A stretch of 36,839 nucleotides of DNA. Source: Blastomonas ursincola (GTDB lineage Bacteria > Pseudomonadota > Alphaproteobacteria > Sphingomonadales > Sphingomonadaceae). Shown piece after piece: positions 24,192 through 31,696 of this stretch; the stretch's first letter is position 1, and the number at the start of each line of letters is the position of its first letter. The position numbers were made by a program, and so were the translations under genes. Under the pieces are notes generated by a model. That model searched no databases and was not told the origin of the DNA. It saw only the letters and a list, made by a program, of their open reading frames with translations. The DNA lies in assembly GCF_013607875.1 (NCBI RefSeq), contig NZ_VDES01000004.1, forward strand, positions 115,870 through 152,708, given 5' to 3'.

Positions 24192-25577
24192 ATGGAAGAC
24201 GCGAGCCGGACCTACCCCGCCGACCGCTGCCCCGCGATCACGGTCGACGAGATTCTCGATCTCGACAGCCGCGAGGTGCCGCCCGAGGTGCGCGGCGACA
24301 GCTGGCGCGATCTGGGCACCGAGCCGGTCACGGCCGAGCGCTATACGAGCGCCGCGTTCTTCGAGGCCGAGAAGAAGCACATGTGGCCCAACGTGTGGCA
24401 GATGGCTGCGCGCGAGGACGAGCTGCTGCAAGCCGGCGACTATGTCGTCTACAACAATGTCGGGCGATCGTACCTGATCGTCCGGCAGGATGACGGGTCG
24501 GTCAAGGCGTTCCACAATGTCTGCCTGCACCGCGGCCGCAAGCTGCGCACCGAAAGCGGATCGGCGGACGATTTCACCTGCCCGTTCCACGGCTTTGCCT
24601 GGAAGACCGATGGCGGCCTCAAGCACATCCCCTGCGAATGGGATTTCCAGCACCTGAAAGAGCGCGACATGAGCCTGCCCGAGCTGCGCGTCGAGCGCTG
24701 GCAGGGCTTCATCTTCGTCACCGAAAGCGCGACGCAGGTGAGCTTGCGCGACTATATGGGCGCGGAAGTCTACGACCGGTTCGCGCGCTGGCGGCTCGAC
24801 GAATGCTATACCGCTCTGTGGGTCGGCAAGGTGATCAACGCCAACTGGAAGGCGGTGTCCGAGGCGTTCATGGAGGCCTGGCACTCGATCGTCACCCACC
24901 CCCAGATCCTGCCCTATACCGGCGATGCCAATACCCGCTATTCGATGTGGGGCGATCATGCCAACCTGGCGCTGACCCCGTTCGGCCTGCCCAGCCCGCA
25001 TCTGGCAGCGGACAACCTGAGCGAGGACGACATCATCGCCGCGTTCAGCCGCACCTCGGGCCGCTCGGCCTCGCTCGAGGGGCGCAAGCTGAACGAAGGC
25101 GAGACCGCGCGCAAGGCCATGGCGGAAATCAACCGCGCCAATTTCCTCGATGCGCTGGGCTATGACAGTGCGGGCATTTCGGACAGCGAGATGCTCGACG
25201 CGTTCACCTACAATATCTTCCCCAATTTATCGCCCTGGGGCGGGTTCGTGCCCAATATCGTCTATCGCTGGCGCCCCTGGCCCGACCAGAACGCAACGCT
25301 GATGGAAGTCCGCCTGCTCGGCCGCAAGCCGAAGGACGGCGCGATGCCCGAAGCGGCCGAGATGCGCTTCCTGACACCCGAAGAGCCGTGGGCCACGGTC
25401 ACCGAATGGGGCGCGCTGGGCGAGGTGTTCGATCAGGACATGGAGAACCTGCCCTATGTGCAGGAGGGTCTGATCGCGTCAGCCAACAACCGGGTCGAGC
25501 TGGGCCGCTATCAGGAGGGACGCATCCGCCAGTTCCACCAGACGATGGACAAGTATCTGGCGGGGCAATTGCCTTGA
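24192..25577 (+). CDS. Rieske non-heme iron oxygenase alpha subunit (2)
   Basis: A 461-residue Rieske oxygenase alpha subunit, longer than and clearly distinct from the neighbour at 22847. The Rieske ligands are C111/H113 (CLHRGRKLRT) and C130/H133 (CPFHGFAW). The mononuclear iron site is in EAFMEAWHSIVTHPQI, with H231 and H236. Glu228 is at the bridging position, as in the first subunit. A 60-residue insertion after the iron site (about 255-315) is rich in charged residues. The ATG at 24192 follows GAGGAGAGCAAG. The two alpha subunits may act on successive substrates or form a mixed complex. No reductase is adjacent. Confidence 0.94.
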   Translation: MEDASRTYPADRCPAITVDEILDLDSREVPPEVRGDSWRDLGTEPVTAERYTSAAFFEAEKKHMWPNVWQMAAREDELLQAGDYVVYNNVGRSYLIVRQDDGSVKAFHNVCLHRGRKLRTESGSADDFTCPFHGFAWKTDGGLKHIPCEWDFQHLKERDMSLPELRVERWQGFIFVTESATQVSLRDYMGAEVYDRFARWRLDECYTALWVGKVINANWKAVSEAFMEAWHSIVTHPQILPYTGDANTRYSMWGDHANLALTPFGLPSPHLAADNLSEDDIIAAFSRTSGRSASLEGRKLNEGETARKAMAEINRANFLDALGYDSAGISDSEMLDAFTYNIFPNLSPWGGFVPNIVYRWRPWPDQNATLMEVRLLGRKPKDGAMPEAAEMRFLTPEEPWATVTEWGALGEVFDQDMENLPYVQEGLIASANNRVELGRYQEGRIRQFHQTMDKYLAGQLP

Positions 25578-25615
25578 GAGCAGCGACGATGCTTCGAGCC
25601 CCGATGCCCCCTCTT

Positions 25616-25732
25616 CCGTTTGTCCCGAGCGTGTCGAGGGACCTTTCACCGCCCTTTCCGATTATGTCCCTCGACTTAAGTTTACCCTGAGCGGCTGGCT
25701 TGCCAGCCAGTCGAAGGGCTCGGGACAAACGG
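25616..25732 (+). repeat. Family A modular palindromic repeat, copy 5 (117 bp)
   Basis: The ends are the perfect inverted repeats CCGTTTGTCCCGAGC and GCTCGGGACAAACGG. The left module is like copy 4. The right part keeps GGCTGGC-TTGCCA-GCCAGTC, but the CTTCCCGGC hairpin is replaced by TTAAGTTTACC. It separates Rieske oxygenase 2 from the SnoaL-like gene. Confidence 0.9.
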
Positions 25733-25746
25733 AGGTGAGTTTGAAC

Positions 25747-25761
25747 CCGGACAAACGGAAG
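25747..25761 (+). repeat. Duplicated tail of the family A repeat
   Basis: CCGGACAAACGGAAG repeats the tail GGGACAAACGGAGG that ends copy 5, 18 bases further on. It looks like a short tandem duplication or remnant of a second copy, immediately upstream of the SnoaL-like start. Confidence 0.5.
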
Positions 25762-25771
25762 TGGATGAGAA

Positions 25772-26182
25772 ATGGCATTTGACGGCCCAGCAGAGGACCA
25801 GATCGCGATCCGTGCGCTGATCGACAGTTATAGCGATGCGGTGTTCCGCCGCGATGCGCAGGCCTGGGGCGCGACCTGGGCAGAGGATGCGGTGTGGAAC
25901 CTCGCAAGCACCGAGGTGCGCGGGCGCGACGCGATCGTCGGGCTGTGGACCCAGGCGATGGCGGGCTTCCCGTTCGTGGCGTTCTTCGCGCAGATCGGCC
26001 AGCTCGCGATTACCGGCGATCACGCCACGGGGCGGGTCTATACGCACGAATATCTCGAACTCGCCGACGGGTCGGTCAGCCGCCCGATCGGCCAGTATCT
26101 CGACGTTTACACGCGCACCGGCGACGGCTGGCGCTTTGCCGAGCGGCATTTCAGCATCCTCAAGGAGACCCAGGCGAAATGA
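25772..26182 (+). CDS. SnoaL-like (NTF2-fold) protein
   Basis: A 136-residue NTF2/SnoaL-like fold protein. The N-terminal helices AEDQIAIRALIDSYSDAVFRRDAQAW lead to TWAEDAVWNLASTEVRGRDAIVGLW and the strand pairs GRVYTHEYLEL, SRPIGQYLDVYTRT and GWRFAERHFSIL. The same fold forms Rieske dioxygenase beta subunits and ketosteroid-isomerase-like or dehydratase enzymes. Its place after two alpha subunits makes a beta-like, cyclase or isomerase role possible; none is proven. Its stop overlaps the ABM gene by four bases. Confidence 0.85.
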   Translation: MAFDGPAEDQIAIRALIDSYSDAVFRRDAQAWGATWAEDAVWNLASTEVRGRDAIVGLWTQAMAGFPFVAFFAQIGQLAITGDHATGRVYTHEYLELADGSVSRPIGQYLDVYTRTGDGWRFAERHFSILKETQAK

Positions 26183-26532
26183 GCATCGTGATTGCAGGCG
26201 AAGTCGATTTCCCTCCCGAGAACCGCGACGCCGCGCTGGCGGGAGCGAAAGCCCTGATCGACATGGCGCTCGCCGAACCGGGGTGCCGCCATTATGCCTG
26301 GAGCGCCGATCCGCACGATCCGGGCCGGGTGCATGTGTTCGAGGAATGGGACAGCGCCGACGAGCTGCAGGCGCATCTCGAGGGCGAGGCCTATCGCGGC
26401 ATGCTCGGGCATCTCTCGCAATTCACCATCCTCAACGCCGATACGCGCAAATACCGGTTCGACCGCAAGGAGCCGGTCTATGGCCCCGACGGCGTCGCCA
26501 CCGCGCGCTTCCTGAGCGAGGCCGCAGCATGA
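26179..26532 (+). CDS. ABM-domain (antibiotic biosynthesis monooxygenase-like) protein
   Basis: A 117-residue dimeric alpha/beta ferredoxin-like fold protein. VIAGEVDFPPENRDAALAGAKALI, EPGCRHYAWSAD and VHVFEEWDSADELQAHLEGE are characteristic of the ABM family. Such proteins include cofactor-free monooxygenases, heme-degrading enzymes and many of unknown role. There are no heme-contact motifs to prefer one. It is translationally coupled on both sides (ATGA overlaps with the SnoaL-like and SDR 6 genes). Confidence 0.85.
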   Translation: MSIVIAGEVDFPPENRDAALAGAKALIDMALAEPGCRHYAWSADPHDPGRVHVFEEWDSADELQAHLEGEAYRGMLGHLSQFTILNADTRKYRFDRKEPVYGPDGVATARFLSEAAA

Positions 26533-27326
26533 CCGACCTCACGGGCAAGACCGCGATCGTCATCGGTGCCGCGGGCGATCATAACATGGGCCAGGTGATC
26601 GCGCGAGCGCTCGCCGCCGCCGGGGCGAAGACAATGGTCTCGGGCCGCAAGCGCGACCCGCTCGAAGCGCTGGCGAGCGAGATCGGCGGCGAAGCGGTGA
26701 CCTGCGATCTGACATCGCGCGCCGATGTCGATGCGCTGTTCGATGGCGTCGCTGCTCGTCATGGCAAGGTCGATATCGCGATCAACGCCACCGGCTGGGG
26801 GCTGATGAAGCCCTGGGCCGATGTCACCGACGAAGACCTGGCAGCGATGGTCGCGCTGCAGTTTACCGGCGTGCACCATATGCTGAACGCGTGCCTGCGT
26901 ACCATGACGGGTGGCGGATCGGTGATCCAGATCTCGTCGGCCACGACGCAATGCCTGATTTACGACCATGCCGCCTATATCGGCACCAAGGCGGGGTCCG
27001 AGGCGCTGATCCGCTGCTTTGCCAACCAGTACGGGCCGCTGGGCATCCGCGCCAATGTGGTGTCGCCGGGGCTGACCGCGACGCCGATGGCCGCCGCCGC
27101 CGTGGCGACGCCGGGGCTGGAGGCAGCGTTCGCGAAGGAATATCCGCTGGGCCGAATCGGCACCGCGGACGATATCGCGCACACCGTGCTGTGGCTGTGC
27201 GACGATCGTACCTTTGTCACCGGCCAGAATATTCAGGCCAATGGCGGGCTGACGCTGAGGCGCAATCCGCGGCCCGAGGAAATTGCAGCCTCCGTGGGCG
27301 CGGCAATGGCGGCTGCGGCGCAATAG
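26529..27326 (+). CDS. SDR family oxidoreductase with atypical glycine motif (6)
   Basis: A 265-residue SDR. The cofactor loop IGAAGDHNMGQ (12-22) is longer than the classical TGxxxGxG. The NNAG motif is replaced by NATGW (87-90). The catalytic Ser136/137 and Tyr150-Lys154 (YIGTK) are present. Arg40 (SGRKRD) favours NADP(H). The C-terminal FVTGQNIQANGG is SDR-like. It is coupled by ATGA to the ABM gene and ends the Rieske block, 110 bp before crtI. Oxidation of a product diol or reduction of a ketone is plausible. Confidence 0.9.
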   Translation: MTDLTGKTAIVIGAAGDHNMGQVIARALAAAGAKTMVSGRKRDPLEALASEIGGEAVTCDLTSRADVDALFDGVAARHGKVDIAINATGWGLMKPWADVTDEDLAAMVALQFTGVHHMLNACLRTMTGGGSVIQISSATTQCLIYDHAAYIGTKAGSEALIRCFANQYGPLGIRANVVSPGLTATPMAAAAVATPGLEAAFAKEYPLGRIGTADDIAHTVLWLCDDRTFVTGQNIQANGGLTLRRNPRPEEIAASVGAAMAAAAQ

Positions 27327-27436
27327 AGGCGGTTTTGCTCCGAATGCGCGCATCTGCTGGCGCTATGCAAACGTAACGCTATAGTGCCGCACAATCTGCC
27401 CGCGCATTCGGGTCGCAATCAGGGGCCTTAAACCTA

Positions 27437-28915
27437 GTGAAAAAAGCTGCAGTTATCGGGTCCGGCTTCGGCGGGCTGGCGCTCGCCATCCGCCTGCAAT
27501 CCGCCGGAATCGCCACCACCGTCATCGAAAGCCGCGACAAGCCCGGCGGCCGTGCCTATTTCTGGGAAAAGGACGGGTTCACCTTCGACGCCGGCCCGAC
27601 CGTGATCACCGATCCGCCGTGCCTGGAAGAGCTCTGGGCGCTGACCGGCCATCATATCAGCGAGGATGTCGACCTCGTCCCCGTCATGCCCTTCTACCGG
27701 CTGAACTGGCCCGACGGCACCAATTTCGACTATTCGAACGACGAGGCGAGCCTGCGCGCCGAGATCGCCAAGCTGAACCCCGAGGATGTCGCCGGCTATG
27801 ACCGCTTCCTCGACTATAGCGCAGGCGTGCACGACGAGGGCTATCTCAAGCTCGGCCACAAGGCGTTTCTCGACTTTGCCAGCATGATCAAGGCCGCGCC
27901 TGCGCTGATGAAATACCAGGCCTGGCGCTCGGTCTATTCGATCGTCTCCTCGTTCGTGAAGAACGAGAAGCTGCGCGAGGCGCTGTCGTTCCACACGCTG
28001 CTGGTCGGCGGCAATCCGATGAAGACCAGCTCGATCTATGCTCTCATCCACAAGCTCGAAAAGGACGGCGGGGTCTGGTTTGCCAAGGGCGGCACCAACC
28101 GGCTGATCGCGGGCATGGTCAGGCATTTCGAGCGGATCGGCGGCACGCTGCGCCTGAATGATCCGGTCACCGAGATCGAGACCATGGGCGACAAGGTCAC
28201 CGGCGTGGTGACCAAGAGCGGCTGGCGCGAAAACTTCGATGCGGTCGCCAGCAATGCCGATATCATGCACAGCTATCGCGATCTGCTCGGAAAGTCGGGC
28301 CGGGGCAAGCGCGCGGCAGCGAGCCTCAAGCGCAAGAAATTCTCGCCCTCTCTGTTCGTCGCACATTTCGGCATCAAGGGCGACTGGCCCGGCATTCCGC
28401 ACCACATGATTCTGTTCGGCCCGCGCTACAAGGGGCTGCTCGACGACATCTACGACCATGGTGTGCTGGCCAAGGACTTCTCGCTCTATCTGCACCACCC
28501 GACCGTCACCGATCCCTCGATGGCGCCGCCGGGGCACAGCACTTTCTACGTGCTCTCGCCGGTGCCGCATCAGGGCAAGCTGCCGATCGACTGGAAGGAA
28601 ATGGGCCCGATCTACGAGAAGCGCATTCTCGACGAGATCGGCCACCGGCTGATCCCCGACATTCACGAGCGGATCGTCACCAGCTTCCACTATACGCCGC
28701 AGGATTTCAGCACGGACCTCAACGCGCATCTGGGCAGCGCCTTCAGCTTGGAACCGCTGCTGACGCAGAGCGCGTTCTTCCGCACGCACAACCGCGACGA
28801 TGCGATTCCGAACCTCTATTTCGTCGGCGCGGGCACGCATCCGGGCGCTGGCATTCCCGGCGTGGTCGGCAGTGCGAAGGCGACCGCGACGCTGATGCTC
28901 GAGGACATGCTCTGA
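27437..28915 (+). CDS. crtI: Phytoene desaturase
   Basis: A 492-residue CrtI-type FAD enzyme that desaturates phytoene to lycopene (or neurosporene) at the membrane surface. The N-terminal dinucleotide motif VIGSGFGGLALAIRL has G8-x-G10-x-x-G13. DKPGGRAYFWEKDGFTFDAGPT is the family signature, and the C-terminal FAD-binding segment is YFVGAGTHPGAGIPGVVGSAK. The start is GTG at 27437, with a weak AGGGG 12 bases before. TATAGT at 27380-27385 might be a -10 box. It begins the carotenoid block. crtB is three genes downstream and the gap is interrupted by a family B repeat. Confidence 0.96.
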   Translation: MKKAAVIGSGFGGLALAIRLQSAGIATTVIESRDKPGGRAYFWEKDGFTFDAGPTVITDPPCLEELWALTGHHISEDVDLVPVMPFYRLNWPDGTNFDYSNDEASLRAEIAKLNPEDVAGYDRFLDYSAGVHDEGYLKLGHKAFLDFASMIKAAPALMKYQAWRSVYSIVSSFVKNEKLREALSFHTLLVGGNPMKTSSIYALIHKLEKDGGVWFAKGGTNRLIAGMVRHFERIGGTLRLNDPVTEIETMGDKVTGVVTKSGWRENFDAVASNADIMHSYRDLLGKSGRGKRAAASLKRKKFSPSLFVAHFGIKGDWPGIPHHMILFGPRYKGLLDDIYDHGVLAKDFSLYLHHPTVTDPSMAPPGHSTFYVLSPVPHQGKLPIDWKEMGPIYEKRILDEIGHRLIPDIHERIVTSFHYTPQDFSTDLNAHLGSAFSLEPLLTQSAFFRTHNRDDAIPNLYFVGAGTHPGAGIPGVVGSAKATATLMLEDML

Positions 28916-28921
28916 CCATGT

Positions 28922-29085
28922 AAATCCTCCCCCAGCTTGCTGGGGGAGGGGGACCGCCCGCGTAGCGGGTGGTGGAGGGGTGGCGGGATAGTATATTCTG
29001 CCGCAGCGGGCGCGACCTCGCTTCCCCTCCACCACCGACCCTTGGTCGGCGGTCCCCCTCCCCGAGACAAGCTCGGGGAGGATTT
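28922..29085. repeat. Family B palindromic repeat, copy 2 (164 bp)
   Basis: The ends AAATCCTCCCCCAGCTTGC and GGGGAGGATTT pair in reverse, with further arms CCGCCCGCGTAGCGGG and CACCACCGACC. It closely resembles copy 1 at 7803-7941 in its outer 15-20 bases. It separates crtI from the GFA-family gene and may terminate or process the crtI transcript. Confidence 0.75.
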
Positions 29086-29104
29086 TATAGTCTGGAGCCC
29101 TTTC

Positions 29105-29479
29105 ATGCACACCGGATCATGCCTGTGCGGTGCGATCGCCTTCACCGTTTCCGCCCCGCTCAAGGGGCCCGATGCCTGCCATTGCGGCCAGTGCCGCAAG
29201 CAGTCGGGCCATTACTGGGCCTCGACCGACGTCAAGCGCAGCGATCTCGCGATCACCGGCGAGGAGCATGTGCGCTGGTACCAGTCCAGCCCCAAGGTGC
29301 GGCGCGGCTTTTGCGGGACCTGCGGCAGCTTCCTGTTCTGGGACCCGCCGCACCGCGATTCGATGGCCGTGGCGATGGGCGCGTTCGATGCGCCGACCGA
29401 CACGCACCTGCACGTGCATATCTTCACCGCGCACAAGGGCGATTATTACGACATTGCCGACGGCCTGCCGCAGGAATGA
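29105..29479 (+). CDS. GFA-family (glutathione-dependent formaldehyde-activating-like) protein
   Basis: A 124-residue zinc-binding protein of the Mss4/GFA fold. The cysteines C6 and C8 (SCLCG), C25/C27/C30 (ACHCGQCRK) and C70/C73 (CGTCGS) form the two metal sites. Some relatives bind glutathione and formaldehyde, and most are uncharacterised. GGAG lies eight bases before the ATG. No formaldehyde-oxidation genes are adjacent, so a role in that pathway is not supported. Confidence 0.88.
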   Translation: MHTGSCLCGAIAFTVSAPLKGPDACHCGQCRKQSGHYWASTDVKRSDLAITGEEHVRWYQSSPKVRRGFCGTCGSFLFWDPPHRDSMAVAMGAFDAPTDTHLHVHIFTAHKGDYYDIADGLPQE

Positions 29480-29490
29480 GGGCCGTCAGT

Positions 29491-29520
29491 CCTCCCCTAG
29501 CTCGCTCGGGGAGGGTTTAG
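29491..29520 (+). terminator. Family B-like hairpin, probable terminator after the GFA gene
   Basis: CCTCCCC-TAGCTCGCT-CGGGGAGGG folds into a short strong hairpin eleven bases after the GFA stop and is followed by TTTAGTGTT. It looks like a single-hairpin version of the family B repeat. Confidence 0.5.
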
Positions 29521-29590
29521 TGTTGGCAAGGCTTGCTCCGCCCCGCATTTCCGGCGATGGACCTGGCAACATCCCCATTCAGGAATCACC

Positions 29591-30184
29591 ATGACCGCTC
29601 CGTTCAAGCGCCTGGCCGTCTATTGCGGCTCTGCCACCCCTGCCGACCCCGTCTATATCGAAACCGCGCGGATGACCGGCGCGACGCTCGCCAATCGGGG
29701 GATCGGCGTCGTCTATGGCGGCGGACGGCTCGGGCTGATGGGCGCGACCGCCGATGCGGCGCTTGAGCTGGGCGGCGAGGTGATCGGCATCATCCCCGAG
29801 GCGCTGGTCCGGCCCGAAGTCGCGCATCAGGGCTGCACTGAACTGCACGTCGTGCCCGGCATGCATGCGCGCAAGCAGGCGTTCACCGACCTGTCCGATG
29901 GCTTCATCGTGCTGCCCGGCGGCGTCGGCACCATGGACGAGCTGTGGGAGGCGATCAGCTGGTCGCAGCTCGGCTATCATGACAAGCCGGTCGGGCTGCT
30001 CAACGTGAACGGCTTTTACGACCAGCTCGTCGCCTTCAACCGCCACATGATCGAGGTGGGCTTCATCCGGCCGCAGCACGCGAACATCCTGATCGTCGAT
30101 GACACGCTCGACGGATTGCTCGCCAAGATGGCGGCCTACGAGCCGCACCAGTCGATCTTCTCGATGACGACGGATGATCTGTAG
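29591..30184 (+). CDS. LOG-family protein (cytokinin riboside 5'-phosphate phosphoribohydrolase-like)
   Basis: A 197-residue Rossmann-fold protein of the LOG/lysine-decarboxylase-like family (YvdD-type). VYGGGRLGLMGATADAAL is near 42-58, and the phosphoribohydrolase motif PGGVGTMDELWE is at 109-120. Characterised members hydrolyse nucleoside 5'-monophosphates to base and ribose 5-phosphate. AGGA lies before the ATG. It is 20 bp upstream of crtB, so may be cotranscribed with it; a direct role in carotenoid synthesis is unlikely. Confidence 0.92.
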   Translation: MTAPFKRLAVYCGSATPADPVYIETARMTGATLANRGIGVVYGGGRLGLMGATADAALELGGEVIGIIPEALVRPEVAHQGCTELHVVPGMHARKQAFTDLSDGFIVLPGGVGTMDELWEAISWSQLGYHDKPVGLLNVNGFYDQLVAFNRHMIEVGFIRPQHANILIVDDTLDGLLAKMAAYEPHQSIFSMTTDDL

Positions 30185-30204
30185 TTTCGCAGCGGCATGC
30201 ACCC

Positions 30205-31137
30205 ATGGATAGAGCCGCCCTTGTCGATCATGCGCGCGACTCGATCGCGCGCGGCTCGAAATCCTTCGCGCTCGCCTCGAAGCTGTTCGATCCGCTGACC
30301 CGCGAGCGCGCCTGGCTGCTCTATGCCTGGTGCCGCAAATGCGATGACCTCGCCGACGGCCAGGACATGGGCCATGGCATGAGCGCGGTCGCCGATGCGC
30401 AGGAACGCGTCGCCTATATCCGCGAGCAGACCGACCGGGCGCTGACCGGTCAGCCGACCGACGACCCGGCCTTTGCCGCGCTGGCAGTGGTGGCCGCCGA
30501 ATGCCGCCTGCCCCGCGCGATCATCTTCGACGTGATCGAAGGTTTCGCGCTCGACGCCGATGACTGGCGCCCGCGCACCGAGCGCGACCTGTATCAATAT
30601 TGCTATCATGTCGCCGGCGCCGTCGGGCTGCTGATGGCGATCGTGATGGGCGTCGATCCGGCTGACGAGGAAACGCTCGACCGCGCCTGCGATCTCGGCC
30701 TTGCCTTCCAGCTCGCCAATATCGCGCGCGACCTGTCCGAGGACGATTCGGTGGGGCGCTGCTACCTGCCGGTCGAATGGCTGGCGGAGATGGACATCCC
30801 GCCAGGCCAGCACATGAAACCCTGGCTGCGCCCGCAACTGGTACCGCTGGCGAAGCGGCTGGCCGATCGCTCCGAAGCGCACGAGGCCTCGGCCCGGGTC
30901 GGCGCGGTGCGGCTGCCCTTTCGCGCGCGCTGGGCGGTGCTGGCGGCAGCGGGGATCTATGGCGATATCGCGCGCGAGGTGCGCCGCCGCGGCGCGCAGG
31001 CCTGGGACCACCGGGTCATCACCACGCGCGGGCAGAAGATCGGATGGGTCGCGCGCAGCCTTGCTCAGGCGATGCGAACCCCGGCGCCGGTCAGCCGCGA
31101 AGGCTTGTGGACGCGTCCGCGCAAACCAGCGCGTTGA
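30205..31137 (+). CDS. crtB: Phytoene synthase
   Basis: A 310-residue trans-isoprenyl diphosphate synthase that condenses two geranylgeranyl diphosphates to phytoene. The two Asp-rich motifs are DDLAD (47-51) and DLSED (176-180), the latter followed by GRCYLPVEW, which is diagnostic. The N terminus ARGSKSFALASKLF and LYAWCRKCDD fit the family. With crtI it supplies lycopene. crtE and crtY are not in the window. It converges with the hemerythrin-like gene with no gap, so their 3' ends abut. Confidence 0.96.
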   Translation: MDRAALVDHARDSIARGSKSFALASKLFDPLTRERAWLLYAWCRKCDDLADGQDMGHGMSAVADAQERVAYIREQTDRALTGQPTDDPAFAALAVVAAECRLPRAIIFDVIEGFALDADDWRPRTERDLYQYCYHVAGAVGLLMAIVMGVDPADEETLDRACDLGLAFQLANIARDLSEDDSVGRCYLPVEWLAEMDIPPGQHMKPWLRPQLVPLAKRLADRSEAHEASARVGAVRLPFRARWAVLAAAGIYGDIAREVRRRGAQAWDHRVITTRGQKIGWVARSLAQAMRTPAPVSREGLWTRPRKPAR

Positions 31138-31575
31138 TCACGCCGCCTTTGCGGCGCGCAGCCGTTCGGCCATCGGATAGATTTCCTCATGCTCGCGATC
31201 GATCCGGTCGGCCAGCGCCGCGAAGACCCTGGCGGATTCGGCGCGAAAGCCATCGGCATCGGCAAGCAGCGCATCGGCGCGCTTCCAGCGGTCGACAAAG
31301 TCGAGAAAGGCATCGGCAAGGCCGCCCATTTCCTGCCAGTAGCGTTCTGCCGTGCGCGCCATGGCGGGATCGCTGGCATTGCGCAACGCGGGGTAGAGGA
31401 TCTCGTCCTCGAGCGCGAGATGGATGCGCAATATGCCGGTCAGTCGCGCGAGCATCAGCGTGATCTCGACCGCTGCAGGCCGGTCCCAGATCTGGAGCGA
31501 GCGCGCCTGGATGTCCTGCACGATGGCAAGACAGGCTTCATGCTGCGACTGCAATTGTCCGATGCGCCAGTTCAT
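31138..31575 (-). CDS. Hemerythrin HHE-domain protein
   Basis: A 145-residue four-helix-bundle protein of the HHE cation-binding type. Candidate di-iron ligands are His12, His52, Glu56, His129 and Glu131 (QHEACLAI, RIHLALEDEILYP, DREHEEIYPMAE). Roles in O2/NO sensing or iron handling are known for relatives. The ATG at 31575 is preferred over a start at 31614, because the conserved domain begins there and GGAGGA lies upstream. Its stop directly abuts crtB. It is divergent from the RND operon across a 156-bp region with a TetR-like operator. Confidence 0.88.
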   Translation of the reverse strand: MNWRIGQLQSQHEACLAIVQDIQARSLQIWDRPAAVEITLMLARLTGILRIHLALEDEILYPALRNASDPAMARTAERYWQEMGGLADAFLDFVDRWKRADALLADADGFRAESARVFAALADRIDREHEEIYPMAERLRAAKAA

Positions 31576-31623
31576 ACCGTGCGTCCTCCCCGCACCGATG
31601 AGCCATCGGAGCAATGATCGGGG

Positions 31624-31637
31624 CTAAACCAGTTTAG
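31624..31637. promoter_or_regulatory. TetR-type operator candidate (CTAAACCAGTTTAG)
   Basis: A near-perfect palindrome with 6-bp arms CTAAAC/GTTTAG around CA. A related AAACTGGTT lies at 31706-31714, inverted relative to this site. Such AAAC-nn-GTTT sites are typical of TetR regulators that control RND pumps. No tetR gene is in the window. Confidence 0.55.
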
Positions 31638-31696
31638 TTAAGGCGCGGCTAATGCCCATGGCACCGCGATAAATGCTATCGATTTCAGTTCTGCGC

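Noticed and set aside
9075-25732. CRISPR-like array
   Set aside because: The family A repeats are kilobases apart, palindromic, variable in length and have no spacers or cas genes.
1593-31137. Dioxygenase at 1593 as part of a carotenoid-processing operon with crtI/crtB
   Set aside because: It is about 24 kb away on the opposite strand and lies beside a receptor and an acid ligase; a carotenoid substrate is possible but not indicated by context.
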